NCBI RefSeq assembly: GCF_001280425.1
Contig: NZ_LIUF01000006.1
Location: 96,603 to 160,602, forward strand
DNA length: 64,000 nucleotides
Direction: 5' to 3'
DNA from: Haloarcula rubripromontorii
Lineage (GTDB): Archaea > Halobacteriota > Halobacteria > Halobacteriales > Haloarculaceae
The translations under genes and the position numbers were made by a program. Shown here piece after piece: positions 11,475 through 19,833 of the stretch; position 1 is the first letter of the stretch, and each line of letters opens with the position of its first letter. The notes below the pieces were generated by a model, which ran no database searches, was not told the origin of the DNA, and saw nothing but the letters and a program-made list of their open reading frames with translations.

Positions 11475-12299
11475 TTACTCCGGCCCGAACGACTGGCCTT
11501 CGCGAGCGTCGGCGTTCATCCGCCGGACGGTCGCACGGGCGTTGCTGGCGTCGTACCCGAACAGCACGCTCTCGGCGTACTCGTCGGCCACCTCGACGGC
11601 CTTTGAGAGGTCGTCGACATCCACGTCGACAGCGTACAGCTCGATACTGAACGGGGTTGAGAGACGGTCCTGCCAGCCTTTTGCGAGAATCTCTAGCCAG
11701 TAGGTCGTCGAGTACGCCATGTCGTAGATGGGGACGACGAACTCGTCGACGTACTCAGCGATGTCGTCGACGGCGACGCCGGAGCGGGCTTCGAGATGGC
11801 CGGGGTAGGGGTCCGGATACAGCGTGAGGTACATCTCACCGGGCACGCGCTCGCGGGCCTCGGCGACGAACTCCGTGATAACGTTACTGCGCCAGGCCGA
11901 CCAGTCCTCGAACTCGCTGTCGGCGAAACGTTGCTCGCACCGGTCGCAGTGACAGTACTCGTCCCGGGGGAAGCCAACATCGTCGAGGCGGACATCCTCG
12001 TTGACGGCTGCCGCCTCCTCGATGATGTCGAGCAGTCCCTCGCGGTAGCGGTCGTGAGTGGGACAGACGTACGTCCAGTCGAAGTACGGCTGATTCCGTG
12101 TCGCCGGCGTTCCCTCGTCGTCGAACGCGAGCAGTTCTTCCTCGCTCTCGACCGCGTTATCGCCGAAACAGGACACCATGTTGACCGCGCCCGCAATCGG
12201 TTCGACAGCGCGGCCGGTCACGTCCTTGACCTCGTAGAACGCCCGGTCGAACTCGGACCACTCCGTCTCCTCCTCGTTACGGGTGACGACGCCGTACAT
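11475..12299 (-). CDS. conserved haloarchaeal protein, putative TIM-barrel glycosidase-like
   Basis: A 274-residue cytosolic protein without signal peptide. The middle (about 125-140) has YCHCDRCEQRF, a C-x-C-x2-C-x3-F segment of the kind seen in several uncharacterised TIM-barrel putative glycosidases. Around it are strand-like segments, VRLDDVGFPRDE, EMYLTLYPDPYPG, EFVVPIYDMAYS and ESVLFGYDAS, as expected for successive barrel strands. It converges with the NUDIX gene and has no functional neighbours. The fold is an inference; no substrate is suggested. Confidence 0.55.
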   Translation of the reverse strand: MYGVVTRNEEETEWSEFDRAFYEVKDVTGRAVEPIAGAVNMVSCFGDNAVESEEELLAFDDEGTPATRNQPYFDWTYVCPTHDRYREGLLDIIEEAAAVNEDVRLDDVGFPRDEYCHCDRCEQRFADSEFEDWSAWRSNVITEFVAEARERVPGEMYLTLYPDPYPGHLEARSGVAVDDIAEYVDEFVVPIYDMAYSTTYWLEILAKGWQDRLSTPFSIELYAVDVDVDDLSKAVEVADEYAESVLFGYDASNARATVRRMNADAREGQSFGPE

Positions 12300-12476
12300 A
12301 CACGCTGGTACGGCGGTTCACCGGGTAAGGGTTCGGAAAGCGACGGCACTGCCAATGAAATAGCTGAGAGAATACTGCCGACCGTCGGGACCCCACCCCA
12401 GACGACACCGCTGAGGACCAGTGGGCAGGGCGGCCGACAGTAGGTTTAGAGGGCGATACAGCCGAGTTATGCAGCC

Positions 12477-12545
12477 TTACCGCTTGACGACGTACACGAG
12501 GGCAAGCGCCGCGACCGCGACGAGGGCGATGACTTTCTTTGACAT
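12477..12545 (-). CDS. 22-residue single-pass membrane micropeptide
   Basis: A short frame encodes MSKKVIALVAVAALALVYVV plus KR: two lysines, one hydrophobic helix of about 17 residues, and a basic end. That is the shape of a minimal transmembrane peptide. A TATA-like box lies 22-30 bp before its ATG (12567-12575), suggesting an independent leaderless transcript. It lies between thiC and the gene at 11475-12299, all three on the minus strand. Function unknown; it could be a membrane-embedded regulator or a toxin-like peptide, but nothing shows this. Confidence 0.55.
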   Translation of the reverse strand: MSKKVIALVAVAALALVYVVKR

Positions 12546-12566
12546 CGTTTCAATAAACGAACACCG

Positions 12567-12575
12567 ATTATAAAG
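12567..12575 (-). promoter_or_regulatory. TATA-like box for the micropeptide
   Basis: On the minus strand this reads CTTTATAAT, 22-30 bp upstream of the ATG at 12545 and just after the thiC stop codon. It implies a transcript separate from thiC. Confidence 0.5.
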
Positions 12576-12588
12576 AACTACCGCCGTG

Positions 12589-14031
12589 CTAATCGTCGGC
12601 ACGCCCCTCTGTATCAGCGGGCATATCGGCATCAGGGGCAGGGATATCGGCCTCGTCGTGAGTCCCGACCGGCGGCCGGTTTACCTCCGCCGCTGGCGAG
12701 TCATCGAGGGGAGTCCGGTCGTCAGCGTCGGCTTCAATCGACTCCATGTCGCCATCAGATCGTGCATCCTGATCGATGCGCATCGAACAGAACTCCACAC
12801 CACACATCGAGCAAAAGCGCGCCTCTTTGTAGTTGTCGCCGGGGAGCGTCTGGTCGTGGTACTCGCGGGCGCGGTCGGGGTCCAGCGCTAGATCGAACTG
12901 CTCGCGCCAGTCGAAGGCGTACCGGGCCTCCGAGAGCGCGTCGTCCCAGTCCCGTGCCCCCTCGCGCCCGTTTGCCACATCGGCAGCGTGGGCCGCGATT
13001 CGATAGGCCGCAAGCCCGTCTCGAACGTCGGATTTCTCCGGGAGGCCCAGATGTTCCTTGGGAGTCACGTAACAGAGCATCGCTGCACCGGCACGGCCAG
13101 CCTCTGTCGCGCCGATAGCGCTCGTGATGTGGTCGTACCCCGGCGCAACGTCGGTCACAAGCGGGCCGAGGACGTAGAACGGCGCGCCGTCACAGACTTC
13201 CTGCTGGCGTTCGACTTGCTCGGTGACCTGATCCATCGGGACATGGCCCGGTCCCTCGACCATCACCTGCACGTCGTGTTCCCAGGCGGTCCGCGTGAGT
13301 TCGCCGAGCGTGTCCAGTTCGGCGAACTGCGCGTCGTCGCCGGCGTCAGCGAGACAGCCCGGCCGGAGCCCGTCGCCGAGGCTGAAGGTCACGTCGTACT
13401 CGCGGAATATCTCACAAATGGCCTCGAATTTCGTGTACAGTGGGTTTTCCATCCCGTTTTCCTCCATCCACTGGGCGAGGATAGAACCGCCGCGGGAGAC
13501 GATACCCGTCTTCCGGCCGTCAGTCAGCGGCAGGTGTTCCATCCGAACGCCGGCGTGAATGGTCATGTAGTCGACGCCCTGTTTCGCCTGCTTCTCGATG
13601 ACATCGAGCAGCAGTTCGTGGGTAATCTCGCTCGGGTCGCTGGCGCGCTTGACCGCCTCGTAGATGGGGACCGTTCCGATGGGGACCGGGGAATGCTCGA
13701 CGTTGGCCGACCGTATCTCGTCGAGGTTGCTCCCCGTCGAGAGGTCCATCACCGTGTCCGCACCGTAGTGGACAGCGGTGTGGAGCTTCTCCAGTTCGCC
13801 CTCGATGTCGCTTGTCTCCTCGCTGTTGCCGATGTTTGCGTTGACCTTCGTTGCAAACTCCCGGCCGATAATCATCGGGTCCAGCGCGTCGTGGCCGACG
13901 TTCGCGGGAATCACCGCCTGCCCGTCGGCGACCTGCTGTCGGACGAACGCCGGGTCGACACCTTCTCGTGCTGCGACTCGCTCCATCTCTTCGGTGACGG
14001 TCCCGTTCCGCGCTGCTTCCATCTGCGTCAT
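12589..14031 (-). CDS. thiC: phosphomethylpyrimidine synthase ThiC
   Basis: Radical-SAM enzyme converting aminoimidazole ribotide to the thiamine pyrimidine precursor HMP-P. The 480 residues contain the ThiC core ([47 protein letters not shown]). The C-terminal cluster motif C-x2-C-x4-C is in CSMCGVEFC near residue 410. After it comes a haloarchaeal tail of about 60 residues rich in Asp, Ala and Pro. No other thiamine synthesis gene is adjacent. Regulation is probably at a DNA operator in the promoter; I see no TPP riboswitch. Confidence 0.97.
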   Translation of the reverse strand: MTQMEAARNGTVTEEMERVAAREGVDPAFVRQQVADGQAVIPANVGHDALDPMIIGREFATKVNANIGNSEETSDIEGELEKLHTAVHYGADTVMDLSTGSNLDEIRSANVEHSPVPIGTVPIYEAVKRASDPSEITHELLLDVIEKQAKQGVDYMTIHAGVRMEHLPLTDGRKTGIVSRGGSILAQWMEENGMENPLYTKFEAICEIFREYDVTFSLGDGLRPGCLADAGDDAQFAELDTLGELTRTAWEHDVQVMVEGPGHVPMDQVTEQVERQQEVCDGAPFYVLGPLVTDVAPGYDHITSAIGATEAGRAGAAMLCYVTPKEHLGLPEKSDVRDGLAAYRIAAHAADVANGREGARDWDDALSEARYAFDWREQFDLALDPDRAREYHDQTLPGDNYKEARFCSMCGVEFCSMRIDQDARSDGDMESIEADADDRTPLDDSPAAEVNRPPVGTHDEADIPAPDADMPADTEGRADD

Positions 14032-14034
14032 AAT

Positions 14035-14063
14035 TACTAGGTTATACTACTAAGTGATAAAAC
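14035..14063 (-). promoter_or_regulatory. thiC promoter with repeat element
   Basis: The minus strand has a TATA-like GTTTTATC (14056-14063) 25-32 bp before the thiC ATG, so the transcript is probably leaderless. Between the box and the start lie two direct repeats, CTTAGTA (14048-14054) and CCTAGTA (14035-14041), 13 bp apart. They cover the expected transcription start and could be a repressor site. Confidence 0.45.
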
Positions 14064-14148
14064 GCCGTGGTCAAGCGCGTGAAAGGCACCCTGTCAATAC
14101 TGGGAATAACCCCAACACAGATGTATCCGAACAAGAAATGAGCGAATA

Positions 14149-15030
14149 ATGGCCCGACAAACCCGGCGTGCAGTGCTTGCGGCACTGGGAAGTGGCATCG
14201 CCGCAACTGCAGGCTGTGGGGCGTTCGGTCGAGAGCGAGTGGACGTGCTGGTCGCAGGGAGCTTGCAGAAAGCGGCCAGTGAGACGCTCCAGGCCCAGAC
14301 AGACGTCGAACTTGCCGTCGAGGCCCGCGGGTCAGTACAGGCCGCTCGTCTAGTCGCCGACGGGAAGCGCGACCCGGCCATCGTCGCGCTGGCGGACCCG
14401 GCCCTGTTCGACCGAGTCATGGACGCCGCCTGGCACGCTGTGGTCGCCAGTAACGAGATGGTGCTCGCGTACAACCCGGAGACGGACGGCGGAACACGCG
14501 TCGCCGCCGCGGAACCATGGTACGGTCCGCTCCGGACTGGCAGTGTTTCCCTGGGCCGCACCGACCCGAGGCTGGACCCACTCGGCTACCGGACGCTGTT
14601 TACGCTCGACCTGGCTGCCGACTACTACGACGAACCGGATCTAGCCGACGCGGTTCTCTCGCCAGACCAGACCTACCCCGAGACGCAACTGCTCGCGCAG
14701 TTCGAGACAGGAGCCGTCAACGCCGCGTTTGTCTACCGGAGCATGGCAATGGAGCGGGACTACCCGTTCCGGGAGTTCCCAGCCGAGATACACCTTGGCG
14801 ACCCCGCACACGCGGAGCGGTATCGGACCACCAGCTACGAACTGCCAAACGGCACGGCAGTCGCCGGCAACCCAATCGAATACGGAGCCGTCCGCCGTGA
14901 CGAACAAGAAGCGACACGTACAGCTTTCGAGACAGTCCTGTCCGGTGACTGGCTCGCACCACACGGATTTACCGTCCGTCAGACGTATCCTCGACTGGTG
15001 GGAGATGTCCCGAGCACTGTCACGCGGTGA
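14149..15030 (+). CDS. molybdate/tungstate ABC transporter substrate-binding lipoprotein (WtpA/ModA type)
   Basis: Extracytoplasmic binding protein of 293 residues. The N-terminus has a twin-arginine-like start (RQTRRAVLAALG) followed by a lipobox-like TAGC at about 21-24, so export and lipid anchoring are expected. The mature part begins VDVLVAGSLQKAASETL, the oxyanion-binding opening of ModA/WtpA proteins, and later has HAVVASNEMVLAYNPET. The stop overlaps the permease start by 26 bp. Position next to mobB-moaE, moaC and moaB supports Mo/W as substrate. No ATPase gene follows. Confidence 0.82.
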   Translation: MARQTRRAVLAALGSGIAATAGCGAFGRERVDVLVAGSLQKAASETLQAQTDVELAVEARGSVQAARLVADGKRDPAIVALADPALFDRVMDAAWHAVVASNEMVLAYNPETDGGTRVAAAEPWYGPLRTGSVSLGRTDPRLDPLGYRTLFTLDLAADYYDEPDLADAVLSPDQTYPETQLLAQFETGAVNAAFVYRSMAMERDYPFREFPAEIHLGDPAHAERYRTTSYELPNGTAVAGNPIEYGAVRRDEQEATRTAFETVLSGDWLAPHGFTVRQTYPRLVGDVPSTVTR

Positions 15031-15805
15031 GACCAGAGCCGGCCATACGGTCGGCGTGCGAGAGCTCGTTCCCGTTCTGGGAGCGGTGCTGCTCTTGTAT
15101 TTCGTCGTTCCGGTGCTAGTGCTCGTTCTCACGTACTCCCCGACGGCGCTGCTGACGAGTCTGACAGAGACGTACGTCATTAACGCCGCAGTCACGTCTC
15201 TCGTTGCCGCACTCGGCAGTACGGCCATCGCTGTCGTGTTCGGCCTGCCGCTTGCCTACTGGCTCTCGCGGAACACGAGTGTGCTGGCGACCGTAGCGAT
15301 GGGTGCCGTCGTCCTCCCGCTCGTCCTCCCGCCAGTCGTCAGCGGGATGTTGCTGTTGACAGTCGTCGGCCCGAACGGACTCGGCGGTCTCACCGACCTG
15401 GCGCTGACGCGGTCGCTACTTGGCGTCATCGCCGCCCAGACGTTCGTCGCGTCGCCGTTTTTCGTCGTTACTGCCAAAGCCGCCTTCGATGGCATTGACG
15501 ACCGGCTCGAAGAAGCCTCACGGTCACTCGGGCGCGACTGGGTCGGGACGATGCGCTCGGTGACGGTCCCACTCGCAAAGCCCGGACTCCTTGCCGGCCT
15601 CGTCCTGACGTTTGCCCGCGCGATGGGCGAGTTCGGCGCGACGATGATGCTGGCGTACTACCCGCGGACACTCCCGGTCCAGATCTGGGCCTCGTTCATC
15701 TCTGACGGGCTGGACGCGGCGCTGCCCGTGGCAGTGATGCTACTCGGCGTTGCGCTCGGAACACTGCTGGTGGTGCATGCACTGCGGGCGACGCCGTGGC
15801 GGTAG
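15005..15805 (+). CDS. molybdate/tungstate ABC transporter permease (WtpB/ModB type)
   Basis: Integral membrane permease of 266 residues with about six membrane helices. The ModB-type EAA region is visible as RAMGEFGATMMLAYYPRTLP (about 206-225). Other helices include AVLLLYFVVPVLVLVLTY and GAVVLPLVLPPVVSGMLLLT. The ATG at 15005 overlaps the end of the binding-protein gene. The transporter lacks its own ATP-binding subunit here: the next gene is on the other strand, so the ATPase must be encoded elsewhere or shared. Confidence 0.87.
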   Translation: MSRALSRGETRAGHTVGVRELVPVLGAVLLLYFVVPVLVLVLTYSPTALLTSLTETYVINAAVTSLVAALGSTAIAVVFGLPLAYWLSRNTSVLATVAMGAVVLPLVLPPVVSGMLLLTVVGPNGLGGLTDLALTRSLLGVIAAQTFVASPFFVVTAKAAFDGIDDRLEEASRSLGRDWVGTMRSVTVPLAKPGLLAGLVLTFARAMGEFGATMMLAYYPRTLPVQIWASFISDGLDAALPVAVMLLGVALGTLLVVHALRATPWR

Positions 15806-15836
15806 CGGTCACTGCGGAACAAGTCCCACGGCCGAC

Positions 15837-16664
15837 TTACCGCTCGTGAGCCCAGAACTCCTCGTCGACGGTGACCTCTTTCTTGAACAGCGGCACTTCC
15901 TCTTTCAGTCGGTTGATGCCGTCCTCGACCGCGCGGAACGCCTCGCCGCGGTGGCCGGCCAGAACAACGACGAAAACGATGTCCTCGCCGGCCTCGACCA
16001 CGCCGGTCTTGTGGTGCAATCGGACCGCATAGACGCCGTCGCGGGCTTCGAGGTCCCGCCGGAGCGCGGCCATCTTCTCGGCGGCGACCTCGTCGTAGCG
16101 CTCGAACTCCAGCAGTTCCGTCGGCGGGTCCTCGGGCCCCTCCTGTGCGCGGACGCGCCCGGTGAAGGTCGCTATCGCGCCGGAGTAAACCTCGTCCGGT
16201 TCCCGCTTTACGTCCGCGACGAGTGTTTCCAGCGTGATGTATGGGTCTCGCTCCTCCAAGGCCGTGACAATCTCGTCAAGGTCGGCATCCGCGCCGTGGG
16301 ACGCACGGTGGAGGACCGGGTCGGTGGCCTCGCGGTCGCCGAGGGCGACCTTCGGTATCGCCGCGTCCGAGTACCCCTCGACGAGCGCGTAGTCGTAATC
16401 GGGCGCAAGGGCGTCCAGCGTCTCTGTGAGCGTCCGCGACTGCCCTGTCGCGTACCATTCGCCGTCGTCGGTGAGCGCGACCGTCTCGGCCGCCCCGGCG
16501 TCGCGGTGTCTCGCGGTGTCCTTGCCCGCCGTGTCCACGTCCGGCGGGTGCGTACAGTGTTTCACCGTCGCGACGCGGCCGGTCCCGGAGAGCCGCTGTG
16601 TCAACCGCTCGACCAGCGTGGTCTTCCCCGACTCGGAGTGGCCGACGATACCGAGGACTTGCAT
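15837..16664 (-). CDS. MobB-MoaE fusion, molybdenum cofactor biosynthesis
   Basis: A 275-residue fusion of two cofactor proteins. The N-terminal half (about 1-150) is MobB-like: P-loop GHSESGKTT at 8-16, then VATVKHCTHPPDVDTAGKDT, the MobB guanine-nucleotide region. The C-terminal half (about 150-275) is MoaE, the large subunit of molybdopterin synthase, with IATFTGRVRAQ, the ERYDEVAAEKM segment, the conserved RLHHKTGVVEAGE and the catalytic-Lys region LKEEVPLFKKEV. It is cotranscribed or adjacent with moaC and moaB on the minus strand. No MoaD or MobA is present. Confidence 0.93.
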   Translation of the reverse strand: MQVLGIVGHSESGKTTLVERLTQRLSGTGRVATVKHCTHPPDVDTAGKDTARHRDAGAAETVALTDDGEWYATGQSRTLTETLDALAPDYDYALVEGYSDAAIPKVALGDREATDPVLHRASHGADADLDEIVTALEERDPYITLETLVADVKREPDEVYSGAIATFTGRVRAQEGPEDPPTELLEFERYDEVAAEKMAALRRDLEARDGVYAVRLHHKTGVVEAGEDIVFVVVLAGHRGEAFRAVEDGINRLKEEVPLFKKEVTVDEEFWAHER

Positions 16665-16737
16665 GTATGCCAGTAACAGGGCGATGTAGATAGACCTTGT
16701 TCATAGCAGCGGTGCGGCTGGCGTCAGTCACCCCCTC

Positions 16738-17211
16738 TCAGCGTTCGACCGTTTTCTCGACGACGCGGATGTCCTCGATTGCCGTCGTCGGATACTCGCC
16801 GTCCGCGTCTTTCTCGTTTGCCTTCACCATGTCCCAGACGACGTTGAGGCCGGTCGTCACGCCCTCCAGCGCTTCCATCTCGCAGCCGGTTTTGCCGACC
16901 GTTTCGACGGCGACCGTAATTTCGACGGCCTCGTCGCCGACGGTGAATTCGACTTCGACGTTCGTGATGGGGATCTGGTGGCACATCGGCACCGTCTCCC
17001 ACGTGTGTTTCACCGCCTGAATCGCGCCGATGCGGGCCGTCGTCAGCACGTCGCCTTTCTCCACCTCGTCGGCGTCGATGGCCGCAAGCGTGGATGCAGA
17101 AAGTCGAATCTGTCCGCGCGCGACTGCGCGGCGCTCGCTCTCGGTCTTGTCGCCCACATCGACCATCTGTGCGTCCCCTTCCTCATCGACGTGCGTGAAC
17201 TCCTCGGGCAT
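16738..17211 (-). CDS. moaC: cyclic pyranopterin monophosphate synthase MoaC
   Basis: Second step of molybdopterin synthesis, forming cPMP. At 157 residues the conserved segments are MVDVGDKTESERRAVARGQI, LTTARIGAIQAVKHTWETVP, MCHQIPITNVEVEF and KTGCEMEALEGVTTGLNVVWD, containing the active-site Lys, His and Asp/Glu residues. I chose the ATG at 17211 because the family homology begins right after it; the upstream frame is not related. It lies 44 bp after moaB on the minus strand and 73 bp before the fusion gene. Confidence 0.96.
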   Translation of the reverse strand: MPEEFTHVDEEGDAQMVDVGDKTESERRAVARGQIRLSASTLAAIDADEVEKGDVLTTARIGAIQAVKHTWETVPMCHQIPITNVEVEFTVGDEAVEITVAVETVGKTGCEMEALEGVTTGLNVVWDMVKANEKDADGEYPTTAIEDIRVVEKTVER

Positions 17212-17255
17212 ACCTCCCTGTAGCCGATGCCGGCCCAAAACCGTGCGGGTCCGTG

Positions 17256-17870
17256 CTACCGACGGACGAGGCCGAGCAGGTGGCCCACGGCTGGCGCGAC
17301 GAGTTTCTCCGCACCCGTCCGAGCGGCGTTCTCGCTGCCGGGGAGACAGAACACCAGGCGGTCGTCGACGACGCCGGCGGTCGCCCGGGAGGCCATCGCC
17401 ATCGGCCCGACTTCCTCGTAGGAGAGCCAGCGGAACAGTTCGCCGAAACCGGGGACCGGCCGGTCGAACAGCGGTTCGATAGCGTCGACGGTCACGTCGT
17501 CGGGCGTGAGGCCGGTCCCGCCGGTCGTCAGAACCACGTCGACACCGTCATCTAACAGGGCGGCGACAGCGTCTTCGATAGCGTCCATCTCGTCCGCAAC
17601 GAGTCGGCGTTCGGCGATTTCGTGGCCCGCGTCCTCGCAGGCCGCGGCGATGATGTCGCCCGCGGGGTCATCATCGAGTGTTCTGGAGGTGGAAACTGTG
17701 AGAACCCCTATTTCAACCCCTTCGGCGTCGTGAGCGTGATGGCCATCGTGAGTGTGTTCCGCGTGGCTCTGGCCGTGGTCACTGTCGTGTTCGTGCTCTC
17801 CGTGTTCATGCTCGCCGTGGCTGTGACCCGCCTCGTCGTGGCCGGTCGTTTCGTCGTGGTCGTGTCCCAT
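17256..17870 (-). CDS. moaB: MoaB/Mog-type molybdopterin adenylyltransferase with histidine-rich N-terminus
   Basis: Expected to adenylylate molybdopterin before metal insertion. The enzyme domain (about 52-204) is standard: EIGVLTVSTSR, DEMDAIEDAVAAL, VVLTTGGTGLTPDDVT, FGELFRWLSYEEVG and LPGSENAA. The first 50 residues are unusual, with 16 histidines in an Asp/Glu/Gly/His stretch (H3 to H47) that looks like a metal-binding tail. It is the first gene of the moaB-moaC-(mobB-moaE) set. Confidence 0.95.
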   Translation of the reverse strand: MGHDHDETTGHDEAGHSHGEHEHGEHEHDSDHGQSHAEHTHDGHHAHDAEGVEIGVLTVSTSRTLDDDPAGDIIAAACEDAGHEIAERRLVADEMDAIEDAVAALLDDGVDVVLTTGGTGLTPDDVTVDAIEPLFDRPVPGFGELFRWLSYEEVGPMAMASRATAGVVDDRLVFCLPGSENAARTGAEKLVAPAVGHLLGLVRR

Positions 17871-17976
17871 ACAGGAGATGACAGTCGGCGGGAAAATATA
17901 CCCTCGGCTGCGTGGCCGGCGGTCGCGCTAACTCCGGCAGCGTGCCACGGCAGGTGTCGGTCGACAGGCGCTGTGC

Positions 17977-18489
17977 TTATTCGTAGTAGGGGAGCCGTTC
18001 GACGATCTCAGCGAAGGCCACGTTCTCGCGGACCTGATTCATTTTGACACGGAGGCGCTCCCCCACATCAGCGTCGGAGACGATAACGACGTACCCGCCG
18101 TCGATGCGTGCGACGCCGTCGCCCTTGTCGCCGATGTTGTCGATCTCGACGACACGCGTTTCACCCTCGGCAACGGGCGGGGACGACGGTTCGAACTCCG
18201 GCTCCGGGCCCGGTTCGCCGGACCGCGAATCGGACCGCGGCTTGGATCGGGACTGTTGCTCTGACTTGGAGCTGGAACTGGGCTCCGGGTCGGGCCTGGT
18301 TCGGGACCCGGACTGTGACTGTGGTGTGGGTGCCTCGGCCGCCGACTGGAACAGTGCGATCCGGTACAGCGTCTCTGTGTCCAGTGTTCCCAGCTCGACT
18401 TCCTGTTTCGGAATCTCGATCACGTACGAGTCGTCCTGCTCCTCAACAAGTCCGGTAAAGAGACAGTGAAGATCTGAATCGGTCGCCAT
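17977..18489 (-). CDS. TRAM domain protein with acidic linker
   Basis: A 170-residue protein with two parts. The N-terminal 45 residues (DLHCLFTGLVEEQDDSYVIE) look like a small beta-rich unit and contain one Cys. A low-complexity linker of about 55 residues (Ser, Arg, Pro, Glu) separates it from a C-terminal TRAM domain (about 108-170: VVEIDNIGDKGDGVARIDGG, then DADVGERLRVKMNQVRENVAFAEIV). TRAM domains bind RNA; haloarchaeal versions are predicted RNA-binding or RNA-chaperone proteins. No operon partner is evident. Confidence 0.8.
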   Translation of the reverse strand: MATDSDLHCLFTGLVEEQDDSYVIEIPKQEVELGTLDTETLYRIALFQSAAEAPTPQSQSGSRTRPDPEPSSSSKSEQQSRSKPRSDSRSGEPGPEPEFEPSSPPVAEGETRVVEIDNIGDKGDGVARIDGGYVVIVSDADVGERLRVKMNQVRENVAFAEIVERLPYYE

Positions 18490-18625
18490 TAGTATAATTG
18501 ATTCGGCTAGGATCGGAACTGCATTGATTCTGGTGTTTTCGATCCGCCGGGCCGGGCGCTGCTAGAGAGTGGCAAACTGGCTGTGTACGTCCGCTATTGA
18601 GCGAGCCATCGAGAGACTGCGGCGA

Positions 18626-18943
18626 TTACTCGAATTCGAACAGCCGACGGAGTTCGCGCTCGATGGCGTCGGTAAACGCAGACAGCACTGTGTCGAACGT
18701 CTCTTCGTCACCCGGTAGCGATTGCGCACGCGCCTCGGTGTCGTCGGGCAGTCGGACGCTGAACGTGCCCTCGCCCTCGTACACCGGCTCGCTCTCGCTG
18801 AGAATCTGCCGGTCGATTCCGCGAAGGACTTCGGAGTCGTACTGCCCGTGCAGCTCCTGATACGCGTTCGAGTACGCCGTTTCGAGCTCCTCGAAGTAGT
18901 GGACGTACTTCTCGTCGAACTTGTCGGCGTCGAACTCGGTCAT
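18626..18943 (-). CDS. DUF5783-type haloarchaeal protein
   Basis: A 105-residue acidic protein, MTEFDADKFDEKYVHYFEEL at the start and ERELRRLFEFE at the end, matching what I know of the haloarchaea-specific DUF5783 family. It is mostly helical and cytosolic, without cysteines or membrane segments. I chose the ATG at 18943; the upstream frame extension is unlike the family. Function unknown. Confidence 0.75.
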   Translation of the reverse strand: MTEFDADKFDEKYVHYFEELETAYSNAYQELHGQYDSEVLRGIDRQILSESEPVYEGEGTFSVRLPDDTEARAQSLPGDEETFDTVLSAFTDAIERELRRLFEFE

Positions 18944-19082
18944 GAATCCAGTGTTGCCGGGGTGAGAGTAAAGGGTTCTGTGACGCCGGGGGAAGCAGAC
19001 CCGGTCACGACCGCCGGTCTCAGTCGACACCGACGCGCTCGAAGCCGGGTTTCGCTGCCCATCGGCTCCGGCCGGACACCGT

Positions 19083-19748
19083 CTATCGCTCCCCCGTCAC
19101 TCCGATTTCACCGGCGAATTGCGTGAAGAACTCGTCCATGAATTCCCGACGCCGCCGACCAAGACGCCGGCCGGGGTGGGTGTACAACATATCTACGCGT
19201 TCCTGCGCCCAGTTCCGGAGGAGTCCGATGTCCGGATAATCCGACGTTTCGAGGTCTGTGGCTGACGCATCATCGATAACGGCATACTTCTCGTCGGTCC
19301 GTCCAGACCGTTCGCCGACGATACAGGCCAGTCGGATGAGTCCGCGCGCGCCGGCAGCGTCCAGCTTGTCCGCGTCGAAGAGGAGTTTCGCCTCCAGCGT
19401 TTCCGGTTCCGGGGAGCTCGCCCGGATACTGTGTGCTCGGATACAGTGTTTCAGACGGCTGATTCGGTCGGATTCCACACCTTCGGCCGTGAGTAGCTGC
19501 GCGGCTTCCGCTGTGGCCCATTCGTCGTGATCATCGATTGCACCGGCCCGCTCCCGGGGCCGACCGATATCGTGGAGCCACGCCGACGCGGCGAGGACAT
19601 CCCGGTCGACCGAGCCGTCGCAGTCGCCCGCGAGCCGAAGCGCGATGTCTCTGACTCGCTTGGCGTGAAACTGGTCGTGGGCTGGGAGGGCGTCTTCGTA
19701 GTACGGCACCGACAGTGTTCGAGCGAGCGGACCCAGTTCCTGTGTCAT
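19083..19748 (-). CDS. HD domain metal-dependent phosphohydrolase
   Basis: A 221-residue protein of the HD/YedJ-like superfamily. The metal-binding residues appear in the expected order: H in HDQFHAKRV (about 24-28), the HD pair in ASAWLHDIGRPRE (about 57-58), H in HCIRAHSIR, and D in LLFDADKLDAAGARGL. The start is the ATG at 19748; the frame extends farther but without homology. Its substrate, a nucleotide or other phosphate ester, cannot be inferred. It lies downstream of narO on the same strand, with 85 bp between. Confidence 0.88.
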   Translation of the reverse strand: MTQELGPLARTLSVPYYEDALPAHDQFHAKRVRDIALRLAGDCDGSVDRDVLAASAWLHDIGRPRERAGAIDDHDEWATAEAAQLLTAEGVESDRISRLKHCIRAHSIRASSPEPETLEAKLLFDADKLDAAGARGLIRLACIVGERSGRTDEKYAVIDDASATDLETSDYPDIGLLRNWAQERVDMLYTHPGRRLGRRRREFMDEFFTQFAGEIGVTGER

Positions 19749-19833
19749 TGGCGGCGGTGGCACCTCGCGTTCCGGCTGAAATAACTGCTGTGAAATGCGT
19801 CCGCATCGCTGACATGTATCGGAGGCGTGCCAC

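Noticed and set aside
12589..14148. TPP riboswitch upstream of thiC
   Set aside because: The interval between the TATA-like box and the start is only about 25 bp, leaving no room for a riboswitch.
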